The notes beneath the pieces were generated by a model. The model was not told the DNA's origin and searched no databases. It worked only from the letters and a program-made list of their open reading frames with translations. A program made the translations under genes and the position numbers. Positions 1 to 8,496 of a stretch of DNA of 64,000 nucleotides are shown here, piece after piece; position 1 is the first letter of the stretch, and each line of letters starts with the position of its first letter. This stretch comes from Promethearchaeati archaeon (GTDB lineage Archaea > Asgardarchaeota > Heimdallarchaeia > Heimdallarchaeales > Heimdallarchaeaceae), in assembly GCA_013166775.1 (NCBI GenBank), contig JABLTJ010000001.1, positions 224,009-288,008 of the forward strand. Reading direction: 5' to 3'.

Positions 1-218
1 TTATTTTGCATATTCTTACCTGGATAAATGCGAAGTATCAAATGATCTACTTTTTTCTGCCCTTCTTCTTGGTAGCTGAAAACAAAAGAAAATAGTTCTG
101 TTTCCCACCCTTTTGCAAGTGATTTCACATCTGAAATTTCAATATCCTTTTGTGTAAAATGAATCTTTTGAAAATACTTCTCCAGAATCTTCTTCACTCG
201 CAAAACTGATAAGGACAT
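1..218 (-). CDS. Phosphotransferase (APH-like), N-terminal fragment
   Basis: The gene runs off the left edge, so only about 72 N-terminal residues are visible, starting at ATG 218. They read as a helix followed by a beta hairpin containing LAKGWETELFSF and then LILRIYPG. That pattern resembles the glycine-rich nucleotide-binding hairpin at the start of aminoglycoside phosphotransferase/fructosamine-kinase-like enzymes, which phosphorylate small molecules with ATP. The catalytic loop and the DxD motif would lie beyond the window, so activity and substrate cannot be judged. It is divergent from the ogt gene. Confidence 0.6.
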   Translation of the reverse strand, partial: MSLSVLRVKKILEKYFQKIHFTQKDIEISDVKSLAKGWETELFSFVFSYQEEGQKKVDHLILRIYPGKNMQN

Positions 219-242
219 TTGACAAACAACTCTTAATTACAT

Positions 243-257
243 CTTTAAATATTAAAA
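243..257 (+). promoter_or_regulatory. TATA-like box upstream of ogt
   Basis: An AT-rich TTTAAATATTAAAAT stretch lies about 25-35 bp before the ATG at 281. This is the spacing expected for an archaeal TATA box driving a leaderless or nearly leaderless transcript. It was assigned by eye from base composition and distance only. Confidence 0.35.
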
Positions 258-280
258 TAATAGAAAAACATTGTGATAAA

Positions 281-781
281 ATGAAATTAATAGTTTCAAG
301 AAATGATGATACTTGGAGTGGTATTCTTCTTAACCAAGGAAAATTGTTCTATACTGCAAGTTCCTTTAAAAGCAAAGATGAAGCCATCTCTCGTTTATCA
401 AAGATTGCAGATGTTGAAGTGGAAATAGAGGAGAGAACCCATCCCATTATAGAAGCAATGAATGGTATTGTTAATGGTACATCATTCGATTTACCTGAAA
501 TTGAATTCGACTTTAGTGGTTTTACAGAGAAAGAAATATCTGTTTTAAAGGAACTTCTCAAAGTGCCTGCAGGTGAAATAGTATCTTATGGGGAATTAGC
601 AAAAAGAGTTGGTATATCCCATGGTGCTCGCTTTGTTGGAAATGTAATGATGAAGAATAGATTCGGCCCTATCGTCCCTTGTCATCGTGTTATACGATCA
701 AATGGAGATTTAGGAAAATTTGCAGGAAGATTACACCACCCCTTGAAAGAGCAGTATCTAAAACAAGAAAAGGCTATTTAG
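281..781 (+). CDS. ogt: Methylated-DNA-protein-cysteine methyltransferase
   Basis: This is a suicide DNA-repair protein that moves the alkyl group from O6-alkylguanine to its own cysteine. The C-terminal half (residues about 85-160) is the conserved ATase domain, with the active-site motif IVPCHRVIRSNG. It is preceded by the helix-turn-helix stretch VSYGELAKRVGISHGARFVGNVMM, which inserts into the DNA minor groove. The N-terminal half is the poorly conserved RNase-H-like domain. The length of 166 residues is normal for the family. It is transcribed alone, between a divergent kinase and a convergent Mrp gene. Confidence 0.93.
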   Translation: MKLIVSRNDDTWSGILLNQGKLFYTASSFKSKDEAISRLSKIADVEVEIEERTHPIIEAMNGIVNGTSFDLPEIEFDFSGFTEKEISVLKELLKVPAGEIVSYGELAKRVGISHGARFVGNVMMKNRFGPIVPCHRVIRSNGDLGKFAGRLHHPLKEQYLKQEKAI

Positions 782-796
782 AACATCTCAAGACTC

Positions 797-1603
797 TTAG
801 CTGCTCAATTTTTTCTCTATTTTGTTTGTAATTTCCAGGAATATTTTTTCACTTTCCTCATCTACAAGAACAGCGGGTTTACCCACATCACCCGCAACAC
901 AGATTGCAGGAATCAAAGGTACTGCTCCAAGAAATTCTATTGAAAGTTCTTCAGCTATGTTCTTTCCTCCGTCTTTCTTGAAGATATTAGTTGTTTCACC
1001 ACAATGAGGACATACAAATCCAGACATATTTTCAACAATTCCTATAACAGGAGTATTTGCAACCTCTGCAAAATTAATTGATTTTGTAATATCTAGAAGA
1101 GAAACTTGTTGAGGTGTAGTTACTACAACCATACCATCTAAGTCTTTAATGGTTTGAACAATTGAAAGCGGTTCATCTGAACTTCCTGGAGGAAGATCAA
1201 CTATTAGAAAATCCAATTTTCCCCACTCAACATCAGCTATTAGTTGTTTAAGAGCTTTGATTTTCATAGGTCCTCTCCAGATTATTGCTTTACTCTTGTC
1301 TTCAAGAAGAAATTCCATAGAAACAATCTTGACACCATGAGCTTCTATTGGGATGATTTTATTATCTTCTGATGTTAATTGCTCAAATTCTGCTCCAAAC
1401 ATTAAAGGTATATTCGGACCTGTAATATCAGCATCGAGAACACCAACTGCTAATCCTTTATTGGCTAGTGTTTGTGCAATATTAACGCTGACGGTAGTTT
1501 TACCAGTCCCTCCTTTTCCAGATAAAACTGCAATTTTATGTTTTATCTTTGAAAGTGTTTCTTGAATCCTCTTGAGTTCTTCTTTCTGTATATCGGTTTG
1601 CAT
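797..1603 (-). CDS. Mrp/NBP35-family iron-sulfur cluster carrier ATPase
   Basis: A P-loop ATPase of the Mrp/ApbC/Nbp35 group, thought to bind and transfer Fe-S clusters to apoproteins in the cytosol. The N-terminus has the deviant Walker A motif SGKGGTGKTT, followed by DADITGPNIP (switch region) and LIVDLPPGSSDE (Walker B-like). The CPHCGE motif near residue 195 supplies the CxxC cysteines that hold a bridging cluster at the dimer interface. The length of 268 residues is typical for the short archaeal form without the DUF59 domain. A GGTGAGG Shine-Dalgarno sequence lies immediately before the ATG. It converges with ogt. Confidence 0.93.
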   Translation of the reverse strand: MQTDIQKEELKRIQETLSKIKHKIAVLSGKGGTGKTTVSVNIAQTLANKGLAVGVLDADITGPNIPLMFGAEFEQLTSEDNKIIPIEAHGVKIVSMEFLLEDKSKAIIWRGPMKIKALKQLIADVEWGKLDFLIVDLPPGSSDEPLSIVQTIKDLDGMVVVTTPQQVSLLDITKSINFAEVANTPVIGIVENMSGFVCPHCGETTNIFKKDGGKNIAEELSIEFLGAVPLIPAICVAGDVGKPAVLVDEESEKIFLEITNKIEKKLSS

Positions 1604-1752
1604 TTCCTCACCTTCTACTAGTGATTTGTATATTCTAATATGCTTAAAAATTCAGTGATATAATAGTCATTTCATGTTTTTGGATAAACACTTTTAAATC
1701 GTTTCGATTTTCTTATTCTGTAATTCGAAGAGACGCATAAAGTGAATCTACA

Positions 1753-3096
1753 ATGAGTGAAAAAGAATATGATATAGTAATTATAGGTGCTGGATTATTC
1801 GGAATGGCAACAGCTTATCATTTAATAGAAGAGAATAATGAATTAAAGATTCTAGTTGTTGATAAAGCATCAATGGCAGGTGCGGGAAATACCGCTCAAT
1901 CTGCTGCAATGTATCGTGATACATTCTCTTCAGAAGTGAATTTATTATTAAGTAGTTCAACCAGAGATTTCTTCAGGCATATACAAAACGATCTGGGGAT
2001 TGAATTATCTCTCAAAGATATCAAATATTTGTGGTTAATGGATAGAGAACAATTTGAGCATAACAAAACAGCAGTAGAAACCATGTTGAATAATAATTTA
2101 AGGATTGAAATTCTAGAGAAAGATGATATCGAAAGAAAAATACCAGAATTAGTTACTAATTTTGATGAAAATGAAGATGCACAGATGCTTGGATTAAAAA
2201 ACATTGATTACGCAATTCTTGGTTATGATTGTGGTGAACTAGATGCTGATAAAATTACCCGAGATTTTTATGAAAATGAATACAAGAGACTAGGCGGAGA
2301 CGTATTATACTCAACAAAAGTCACTAAATTCATACTTGAACCAGTAGGTGAAAAACTTGGAATCCCAGGCGAGCCAGTAGGTTGGCAGAAAAAGAAAATT
2401 GGATTTGTGGAAACAGAAAAGGGTGAATTACTGAAAGCAGATACATTCATCATTGCTACTGGTGCATGGGCAAATGAATTATTGTTACCTTTAGGTGTGG
2501 ATAGCCATACAATGCCTCTAAAAAAATCATTGTTCAGAGTTCAACATTCAAGACTCGCTGGTTTACTTAACAATGAAAACTTCAATGAAGAAAAGACAAT
2601 TCCATTCATTATTTTTCCAATGTATGGAATACACATGAAACCTGTAAAATACAATGACAGTATTTGGATAGGCGGGGGTAATGTTATCGGTAAACCGTTT
2701 GAGATGACTAATCCAAGAGATATAACAAAAGATGATAATCCTCTGGATAGTACAGAAGCAGATCCTCGAAAATATGAGTATGATCTCTACCTTATGCTGT
2801 CTGAATATCTGCCCGTGTTAAAAGATCTCCCACTCACAAACTGCTGGGCAGGTTTTTACGCTATGAATACAATAGATAAAAATCCTGTAGTTTTCAAACC
2901 TGATGGAATTCAGGGTTTACTTGTTGTTACTTCTGGTTCAGGTAGCGGAATAATGAAAGCAGATGCTGTTGGAAGAATAGCTGAAGCTCTCTACAGAGAT
3001 CAGAAATATGCAGAATTATTTGGTGGAACTAAATTCAAAGTTTCGAGATTAGGATTAAAAGAAAGAAATGTAGACAAAGAATATTTTGTAATTTAA
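1753..3096 (+). CDS. FAD-dependent oxidoreductase (DAO family)
   Basis: A flavoprotein of the D-amino-acid oxidase/glycine oxidase/sarcosine oxidase family. The N-terminus shows the Rossmann dinucleotide motif IIGAGLFGMATAYHL followed by an acidic strand end (VVDKASMAGAGNTAQSAAMYR). A second FAD-contact region, IIATGAWANELLLPLGV, lies in the middle, and GSGSGIMKADAVGRIAEAL near the C-terminus closes over the flavin. The usual substrates are secondary or D-amino acids, but nothing here picks one. A TATA-like TTTTAAATC stretch near 1691-1701 precedes the start. It is a single gene that converges with the DhaL gene downstream. Confidence 0.85.
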   Translation: MSEKEYDIVIIGAGLFGMATAYHLIEENNELKILVVDKASMAGAGNTAQSAAMYRDTFSSEVNLLLSSSTRDFFRHIQNDLGIELSLKDIKYLWLMDREQFEHNKTAVETMLNNNLRIEILEKDDIERKIPELVTNFDENEDAQMLGLKNIDYAILGYDCGELDADKITRDFYENEYKRLGGDVLYSTKVTKFILEPVGEKLGIPGEPVGWQKKKIGFVETEKGELLKADTFIIATGAWANELLLPLGVDSHTMPLKKSLFRVQHSRLAGLLNNENFNEEKTIPFIIFPMYGIHMKPVKYNDSIWIGGGNVIGKPFEMTNPRDITKDDNPLDSTEADPRKYEYDLYLMLSEYLPVLKDLPLTNCWAGFYAMNTIDKNPVVFKPDGIQGLLVVTSGSGSGIMKADAVGRIAEALYRDQKYAELFGGTKFKVSRLGLKERNVDKEYFVI

Positions 3097-3154
3097 TAAA
3101 ATATTCTCTCCTTTTCATCCAATGAAAACAACAAAAATAAAGACAAGGAAATAT

Positions 3155-3838
3155 TTAATTTCCATTTTGAAGGTTATCAAATTCTTCTTCAATATGAGAG
3201 ATTTTGATTCCTAAACTATCCATGAGCTGGAAGCACCAACCCAACCAGACATTAACGAAACCCATTGCACCTGCATCAACTACTCCAGCTTCCTTTAATA
3301 CTGGAAGAAGGTTAGGAGTGTTTTCTAGTGATACAACAGCTGTTTTATAAGTTTCTGAAATCATTTCTTTCCAATCGCCACCTTTATCGGCAATTGATTT
3401 TGCTTTTGCAGCAGTATCTTTGATTACTGTAAGAATAGTTCCTTCAGTTGGATGAAGAACAGCTTCATAAGACCATTCACAACCAGCTTCAAGAGCTTTT
3501 GCGAATTCCTCGATTCCTACTTCTTGGTGATCTTCAATTTCTGCACTGAATCCTTGAAAGAACTGAGAAATTATAACACCAGAATTTCCTTTAGCTCCAA
3601 GAAAGCTCCCTTTAGTAATTAATTGCGCTGCTTCTTGAATGGATGAGGGATTAATTTCATCAAATTGCTCGACAACAGTTCGCATTGTTAAAAAGAGGTT
3701 AACGCCTGTATCTCCATCTGGTATAGGAAAAACGTTAATTTCATTGAGATGCTCTTTAGTCTGTTCGAGATTACTAGCAGCACTGATCATCATTTTTTTG
3801 AGTGTAAGTCCATCAATCTTAGAGTTCGGTAACATCAT
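3155..3838 (-). CDS. DhaL/FakA-like kinase domain protein
   Basis: A stand-alone DhaL (DAK2) domain of 227 residues, related to the nucleotide-binding domain of dihydroxyacetone kinase and of bacterial fatty-acid kinase FakA. The motif PIPDGDTGVNL supplies the metal-binding aspartates, and GSFLGAKGNSGVIISQFFQGF and the later DAGAMGF motif are characteristic of the family. Bacterial FakA is about 550 residues with further middle and C-terminal domains that are absent here. A DegV/FakB homologue lies at 19607-20491. The phosphorylated substrate is unknown; a fatty acid would be surprising in an archaeon. The start could be either of the two adjacent ATG codons. Confidence 0.85.
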   Translation of the reverse strand: MMLPNSKIDGLTLKKMMISAASNLEQTKEHLNEINVFPIPDGDTGVNLFLTMRTVVEQFDEINPSSIQEAAQLITKGSFLGAKGNSGVIISQFFQGFSAEIEDHQEVGIEEFAKALEAGCEWSYEAVLHPTEGTILTVIKDTAAKAKSIADKGGDWKEMISETYKTAVVSLENTPNLLPVLKEAGVVDAGAMGFVNVWLGWCFQLMDSLGIKISHIEEEFDNLQNGN

Positions 3839-4084
3839 TTAATTAGCCCCATTTTGTCTTCGTATGATATAATCTATTCCGCATATTATTTCTGCCAAAG
3901 CAGTATTTAATGGTTCCGTGTTTTCATGAACAAAGAATATTTGTACATATAAACACAATTCCACTAATCCGTAATCACTCTCGTGAAAAACGTTTAAAAA
4001 ATTATCCTTTGTGCTTATTATATCTTCAGAGAATATTGTTTTCTCGAGAAATAGGGAAAATGAGAAAAAAAGAAATTTCTGCAT
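3839..4084 (-). CDS. Possible small protein (doubtful)
   Basis: An 81-residue reading frame that begins 47 bp after the LeuRS stop and ends exactly at the base before the DhaL start codon. The first part is Phe-rich and hydrophobic, and the rest resembles no family I recognise. The abutting arrangement would suit translational coupling. However, the frame may simply be chance in an AT-rich leader: a TATA-like GATTATATCATA stretch at about 3863-3874 would then serve the DhaL gene directly. Confidence 0.25.
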   Translation of the reverse strand: MQKFLFFSFSLFLEKTIFSEDIISTKDNFLNVFHESDYGLVELCLYVQIFFVHENTEPLNTALAEIICGIDYIIRRQNGAN

Positions 4085-4130
4085 TTTTATAAATTTTCTA
4101 TATAGCTTTCTTGTATTTTTAGTCTAATTT

Positions 4131-7064
4131 CTACTCAAGTAGTAAGGCAGGTTTCATTGGTCTAGATTTTTGAGATTTGTTTTGCGGATCATATATATCT
4201 TTGTCATCTGATAGATGTATTAGTATTTCTGCATTCTCGAATCTACTGCTGATAAATTCTCTATATCCTAAAATTGCACTTTCTTGATCTTTTGCATTCA
4301 GCATTTCAATCCTGAAAATTGTAGGATCCCTTAACATCAGTTTTGCTTCATCAGCTATCTCTTTTATGTATTTGTTTAGTTTGTCACTCTCTTTAGCTGA
4401 TGCCATTATCTTACCTATTTGCACTGCTTCATCTTTGAAGATATTTTTAGCAAGTTCGTATAGATCATTCTTCCAATCTGCGTTGATATATATGTGAACC
4501 TTCTTTGGTTTGGTTTTGACTAATTTCACGATTTGATCAATATCATTTATCAGATCTGTCATGTACTTTGCTTGTAAAGCATATAGTATATCTTTATTAT
4601 CAATCTCAATATCGGGTATTTGTTTAAGAGAAATATAGTCTTTATTTCCCATTCTTTCATTCAATTCCTCGCTAATATGAGGAATTGCAGGTGCCATGGT
4701 CACTACCATAATTTCGATAATTTCTCGTAATGCTGCTTTTTTCTCTGCTTCTGGCAAATGCTCTGCAAATTTGTGATACTCATCAATTACTCTGATGTTT
4801 GAATAGTATCCTTCTAAGATATATTCTCGAGCACTGAACCGCTCGATTGCTTCATTTGCTTTGCTTAAATTCGCTTTTACTGATGCAATGAATACCTTAG
4901 AAAGGAAGGAATATTCAACTTTCTCGTTTAGAGAGATATTGGTTACGCTCAAGGCATATTCCCAGAATTTTCTTAATCTTTGAAGTGCGAAATTCACTTC
5001 CTCTTCTTTCCACTCAAGAACAGTTTCAGGTGTAGCAATAGATGCTAGATGCAATCTTGTTAAGTCAACACTATATTTGTTTGGAACTTGTGCAATAGGG
5101 ATAACATTTGGTTTACTCTTACTCATAGCTTCTCCATCACGACTCAACATTTCATTTAATGAGTAAGCAGGCAACCAATATTTCTCAGGAAAAACTGCAG
5201 CGTGATGAAATATAGCGAACGATAAGTGATTAGATATATGATGAACAGCTGTATGTCTAAGATCGTTAGGATACCAATATTCAAATTCATTTTTCATCAG
5301 ATCTAATGTTTGCTTAGATACTCCAGTACTGTTACTTACTTCTTTGATACTTCCTTTTGACAGGAATACATAATCAAATAATTCTGGTTTTAACTGCTCG
5401 GGTTGTATTTTATTTTCCTTTATGAGTCTGATAATTGTATAATATGCCATATAAATAACTGAATCACTCAACGATTCTATTATCCAACCTTCACCTTTTG
5501 TGAAAGGAAATTCTGTTCCTAGTCCTCTTCTTCTGACACAAGGTCTCTTATCTAACCAATCAAATGTATTTTCAAAGCTTAGCCTATACTTATCTGGAGT
5601 AATGAACATCTGATTTAATGCTTTGAATGCTTTTTCTTTCCATTCAGGATTACCATAATTTAGGAAATACTGGTTTTGAATTACTGCAACAATGATCTGA
5701 CCTCCACATCTGCAAAAAGCTTTAGTTGAAGGCTCGTAAATTGGTGTAGCTAAGTTTATCTCATATAGAGTGTCCGCAACTTTGTTCTTAGCTTCTTCTA
5801 CTTTCAATCCTACATAGTCTCCAGTATTACTTTTCATAACGCCGGAATAATATTCATCCTTGTATATTGTTTGAGTTGCTTCCTCTAGTTTATCTCTGTC
5901 TTCTTGAGATTTGACTCCTAGTTTCTGGCATATTTCAACAGCAGGAAATTCTCCATAACCCTTTACTTCTATAAGAGAAATTGGTTCAATTTGTTTCAGA
6001 TTTTCAGAATTTAAATTATACTTAGAAATTGTTTTTTCATCTTTCTGCAAATCGACAATTGCTGCGCAATCATAAGGAGCATGCCCAGGAACACTATATA
6101 CTACACCTGTTGCATGATTTGTGTCAACAAAAACGGCAGGATATACAGGTATTTTTCTTCCTGTTATTGGAACTTCTACATATACATCTAATAACTCTTC
6201 ACCCTTCAATTCACTCTTAATTTTAATCTCATGATTCTGTTCTAATAACTTCATGGTGGCTTCTTTTGAAACAATCCATATTTCTCCATCAATAGAGATC
6301 TCATTATAACTTGCTTTAGGGTGTATCCAAATATTGGTGGCACCAAATATTGTTTCAGGTCGAAGAGTTGCAGCAACAAGGAAGATATTGTTATCAAGTT
6401 TGAACTTAATGCCAACAAATTCATTAACTTCTACATTAAGTTCATCCCCATCTTGTATATCATCCTCTCCAACAGCATTCTTGTCATTTACACACCATAA
6501 AATTGGATAATCTCCCTGTACTATCAGATTTTTATTATTTAGTATAGAATATTGCCATTCAATGAATTTGTTATATTCCGGATCACCTGTTGTGAATTGC
6601 CTGGTAGTATCAAGTGAATATCCCATTCCTAAGAAATCTTGGATGATTTTTTCGGCAAAATAATTAGCAACATTTTCTGGTTCTACAAAGGAAGAGACTA
6701 CTTCATCAATTCTCTCTATAGTACTTTCATAATATGAGATAAAACCTCTCATTTTTTCCCATTCTTTCTCATCATTATTTTTAATTTTCCAAGATACTGC
6801 GAGAACTGGAGTTCCAGTTATATGAAAGCCCATTGGCCATAGAACATTGTATCCTTTTTGTCTTTTGAATCTTGCAAATATGTCTCCTAATCCATAAGTT
6901 CTGGCATGTCCTATATGAAGAGGAGAAGTTGCATAGGGATACGATACTGTTAGAAACCATTTTGGTTTTGAGCTGTCTACATTTGCGATAAAAATTTCAT
7001 CTTCTTGCCATTTCTTCTGCCATTTTTTCTCTATTTTTCGAATTTCATCTAGAAAAGACACCAT
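4131..7064 (-). CDS. leuS: Leucyl-tRNA synthetase, archaeal type
   Basis: A class Ia aminoacyl-tRNA synthetase that charges tRNA-Leu. The signature SPLHIGHARTYGLGDIFARF (HIGH motif) is near residue 50, and the KMSKS-type loop appears as AMSKSKPNVIP near residue 655. Between them is a large CP1 editing insertion with the LRPETIFGATN threonine-rich element and the VPGHAPYDCAA region. At 977 residues the protein fits the longer archaeal/eukaryotic LeuRS type, including the C-terminal anticodon-binding and tRNA-recognition domains. A strong AAGGAGAT Shine-Dalgarno sequence 5-6 bp upstream supports this start. Confidence 0.96.
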   Translation of the reverse strand: MVSFLDEIRKIEKKWQKKWQEDEIFIANVDSSKPKWFLTVSYPYATSPLHIGHARTYGLGDIFARFKRQKGYNVLWPMGFHITGTPVLAVSWKIKNNDEKEWEKMRGFISYYESTIERIDEVVSSFVEPENVANYFAEKIIQDFLGMGYSLDTTRQFTTGDPEYNKFIEWQYSILNNKNLIVQGDYPILWCVNDKNAVGEDDIQDGDELNVEVNEFVGIKFKLDNNIFLVAATLRPETIFGATNIWIHPKASYNEISIDGEIWIVSKEATMKLLEQNHEIKIKSELKGEELLDVYVEVPITGRKIPVYPAVFVDTNHATGVVYSVPGHAPYDCAAIVDLQKDEKTISKYNLNSENLKQIEPISLIEVKGYGEFPAVEICQKLGVKSQEDRDKLEEATQTIYKDEYYSGVMKSNTGDYVGLKVEEAKNKVADTLYEINLATPIYEPSTKAFCRCGGQIIVAVIQNQYFLNYGNPEWKEKAFKALNQMFITPDKYRLSFENTFDWLDKRPCVRRRGLGTEFPFTKGEGWIIESLSDSVIYMAYYTIIRLIKENKIQPEQLKPELFDYVFLSKGSIKEVSNSTGVSKQTLDLMKNEFEYWYPNDLRHTAVHHISNHLSFAIFHHAAVFPEKYWLPAYSLNEMLSRDGEAMSKSKPNVIPIAQVPNKYSVDLTRLHLASIATPETVLEWKEEEVNFALQRLRKFWEYALSVTNISLNEKVEYSFLSKVFIASVKANLSKANEAIERFSAREYILEGYYSNIRVIDEYHKFAEHLPEAEKKAALREIIEIMVVTMAPAIPHISEELNERMGNKDYISLKQIPDIEIDNKDILYALQAKYMTDLINDIDQIVKLVKTKPKKVHIYINADWKNDLYELAKNIFKDEAVQIGKIMASAKESDKLNKYIKEIADEAKLMLRDPTIFRIEMLNAKDQESAILGYREFISSRFENAEILIHLSDDKDIYDPQNKSQKSRPMKPALLLE

Positions 7065-7327
7065 TTACATCTCCTTGAATTGTGTTTTTTTCTTGTGCTC
7101 TGAAACAGCTTCTATAATTATGTTTTGAAAAGCTAAAGTAATCAATAAAAGACTTGTCTACTGACATAATAATGCTGTTAAAAACACAAGAAACCTGGAA
7201 ACCACTAAAATAGCTTTCCTTCTTATCTTGAAAGAAGAACACGATACCCCATTTTGGTTTCCTCAATATACAGGTGATTGTAGCATTTATTAATATTTTC
7301 TAATTTGTTAAAAACAAATCTTACAGA

Positions 7328-8416
7328 TTAATCATGTAATATTGATTTAAAAACCAAGTATTTTTCAACCAAAACTGTCATTTCTTCTTCAGTCATATTT
7401 GGATTTAAGTCAGCTAATATGTTTTTGATTCCTTGTTTAACGTATGCTGTAGGATTTTTACAACTAATTAAACAAATGAAGTTATCATGTTCCTCAATAA
7501 TTAAAGAATAAACTCCTAAATCGATTTCTTTGGGAAAAACTTCTTTACCAATCAGTTCTCCAGCGAAAGAAGAAAAAGCTCTTGTAATGCTTGGTATCAT
7601 CATTCCCTCCAAACCTGATCCTTTTTGAAGTGATGCTGAATAAACAACATAGCCATCTTTGTTATAAATAAAAATTGAGGATATTTCAGATGAGTAATAA
7701 AAAGCTTCAACTCCACCAAGGTAAATTGAATAACTCATAAGAAGAGCTCCCACAGCTACTGAAATTAATTCCATATGGAGCAAAACTATTTCGTTCGTAA
7801 TTGCGAAGATTACTTTTCTTACTATGTAGATAATAATACTGGCAAAATAAGCAATAATCACACCCACAATCATAACTAATAATGTTTTTCTATGGTTTTT
7901 TTCTAAGAACAAAATCTGTCTTATCAGGTAACCGAGTAAAACTGAACCTGCAAAAATAACTAGAAATCCATCAAAGAAAATCCACACATAACCAGTATTA
8001 GCTATATAGAAATCCAGTTTACCAGAAGTGACCTCTTGTAAAATAATGCTATAATCAGATGACAAAGTTGTACCTACTAACCCTCCAAATAGGAAGAATG
8101 CTATAACAACAAGAGTTGAATTCAATAATTGTCTCGACGTAAGGGTTCTTACAAATAATATTGTAGCAACCATTGCTATCATACTACTAATTGTGTTGAA
8201 TTTTGACAAGAATAATGCAGCACTTTCATTATGGATTTGGCTCACATAAACCAGTATCATATCCCCTATTATCCACAACATGATAAAAACAATTAATGAT
8301 ATGAAATAATAAACAGAGGTTGAGGAAGTTTTTATTTGCTTCATAATTACTAGGATCAAACCAATAATAAGTGCGATGATTGAAAAAATACCTATCCCGT
8401 AAGACACCCAAACCAT
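7328..8416 (-). CDS. 7TM membrane protein with C-terminal soluble domain
   Basis: A 362-residue protein with seven predicted membrane helices in residues about 1-240, laid out like the 7TM sensory module found at the N-terminus of some histidine kinases. The remaining 120 residues carry no kinase, GGDEF or HAMP motif. They look like a small alpha/beta domain: strands around SSIFIYNKDGYVVYS, a helix, strands LGVYSLIIEE and FICLISCK, then another helix. That resembles the profilin-like, longin or roadblock type of sensor fold, but I cannot name the family. A role in sensing or in recruiting a partner to the membrane is inference only. Confidence 0.7.
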   Translation of the reverse strand: MVWVSYGIGIFSIIALIIGLILVIMKQIKTSSTSVYYFISLIVFIMLWIIGDMILVYVSQIHNESAALFLSKFNTISSMIAMVATILFVRTLTSRQLLNSTLVVIAFFLFGGLVGTTLSSDYSIILQEVTSGKLDFYIANTGYVWIFFDGFLVIFAGSVLLGYLIRQILFLEKNHRKTLLVMIVGVIIAYFASIIIYIVRKVIFAITNEIVLLHMELISVAVGALLMSYSIYLGGVEAFYYSSEISSIFIYNKDGYVVYSASLQKGSGLEGMMIPSITRAFSSFAGELIGKEVFPKEIDLGVYSLIIEEHDNFICLISCKNPTAYVKQGIKNILADLNPNMTEEEMTVLVEKYLVFKSILHD

Positions 8417-8496
8417 TGAACGAAGTTTCTATTACTTCTTTAAAATATTTACTCAACATTCATGTTATCAGGAAAAAAAGATAAATGAGTGGTGTA

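Noticed and set aside
3910..4092. 60-residue plus-strand frame between the DhaL and LeuRS genes
   Set aside because: No ribosome site, no recognisable motif, and it opposes the reading direction of both neighbours.
7045..7266. 73-residue frame across the LeuRS start region on the minus strand
   Set aside because: It overlaps the LeuRS start and its strong Shine-Dalgarno site in another frame and has no coding character.
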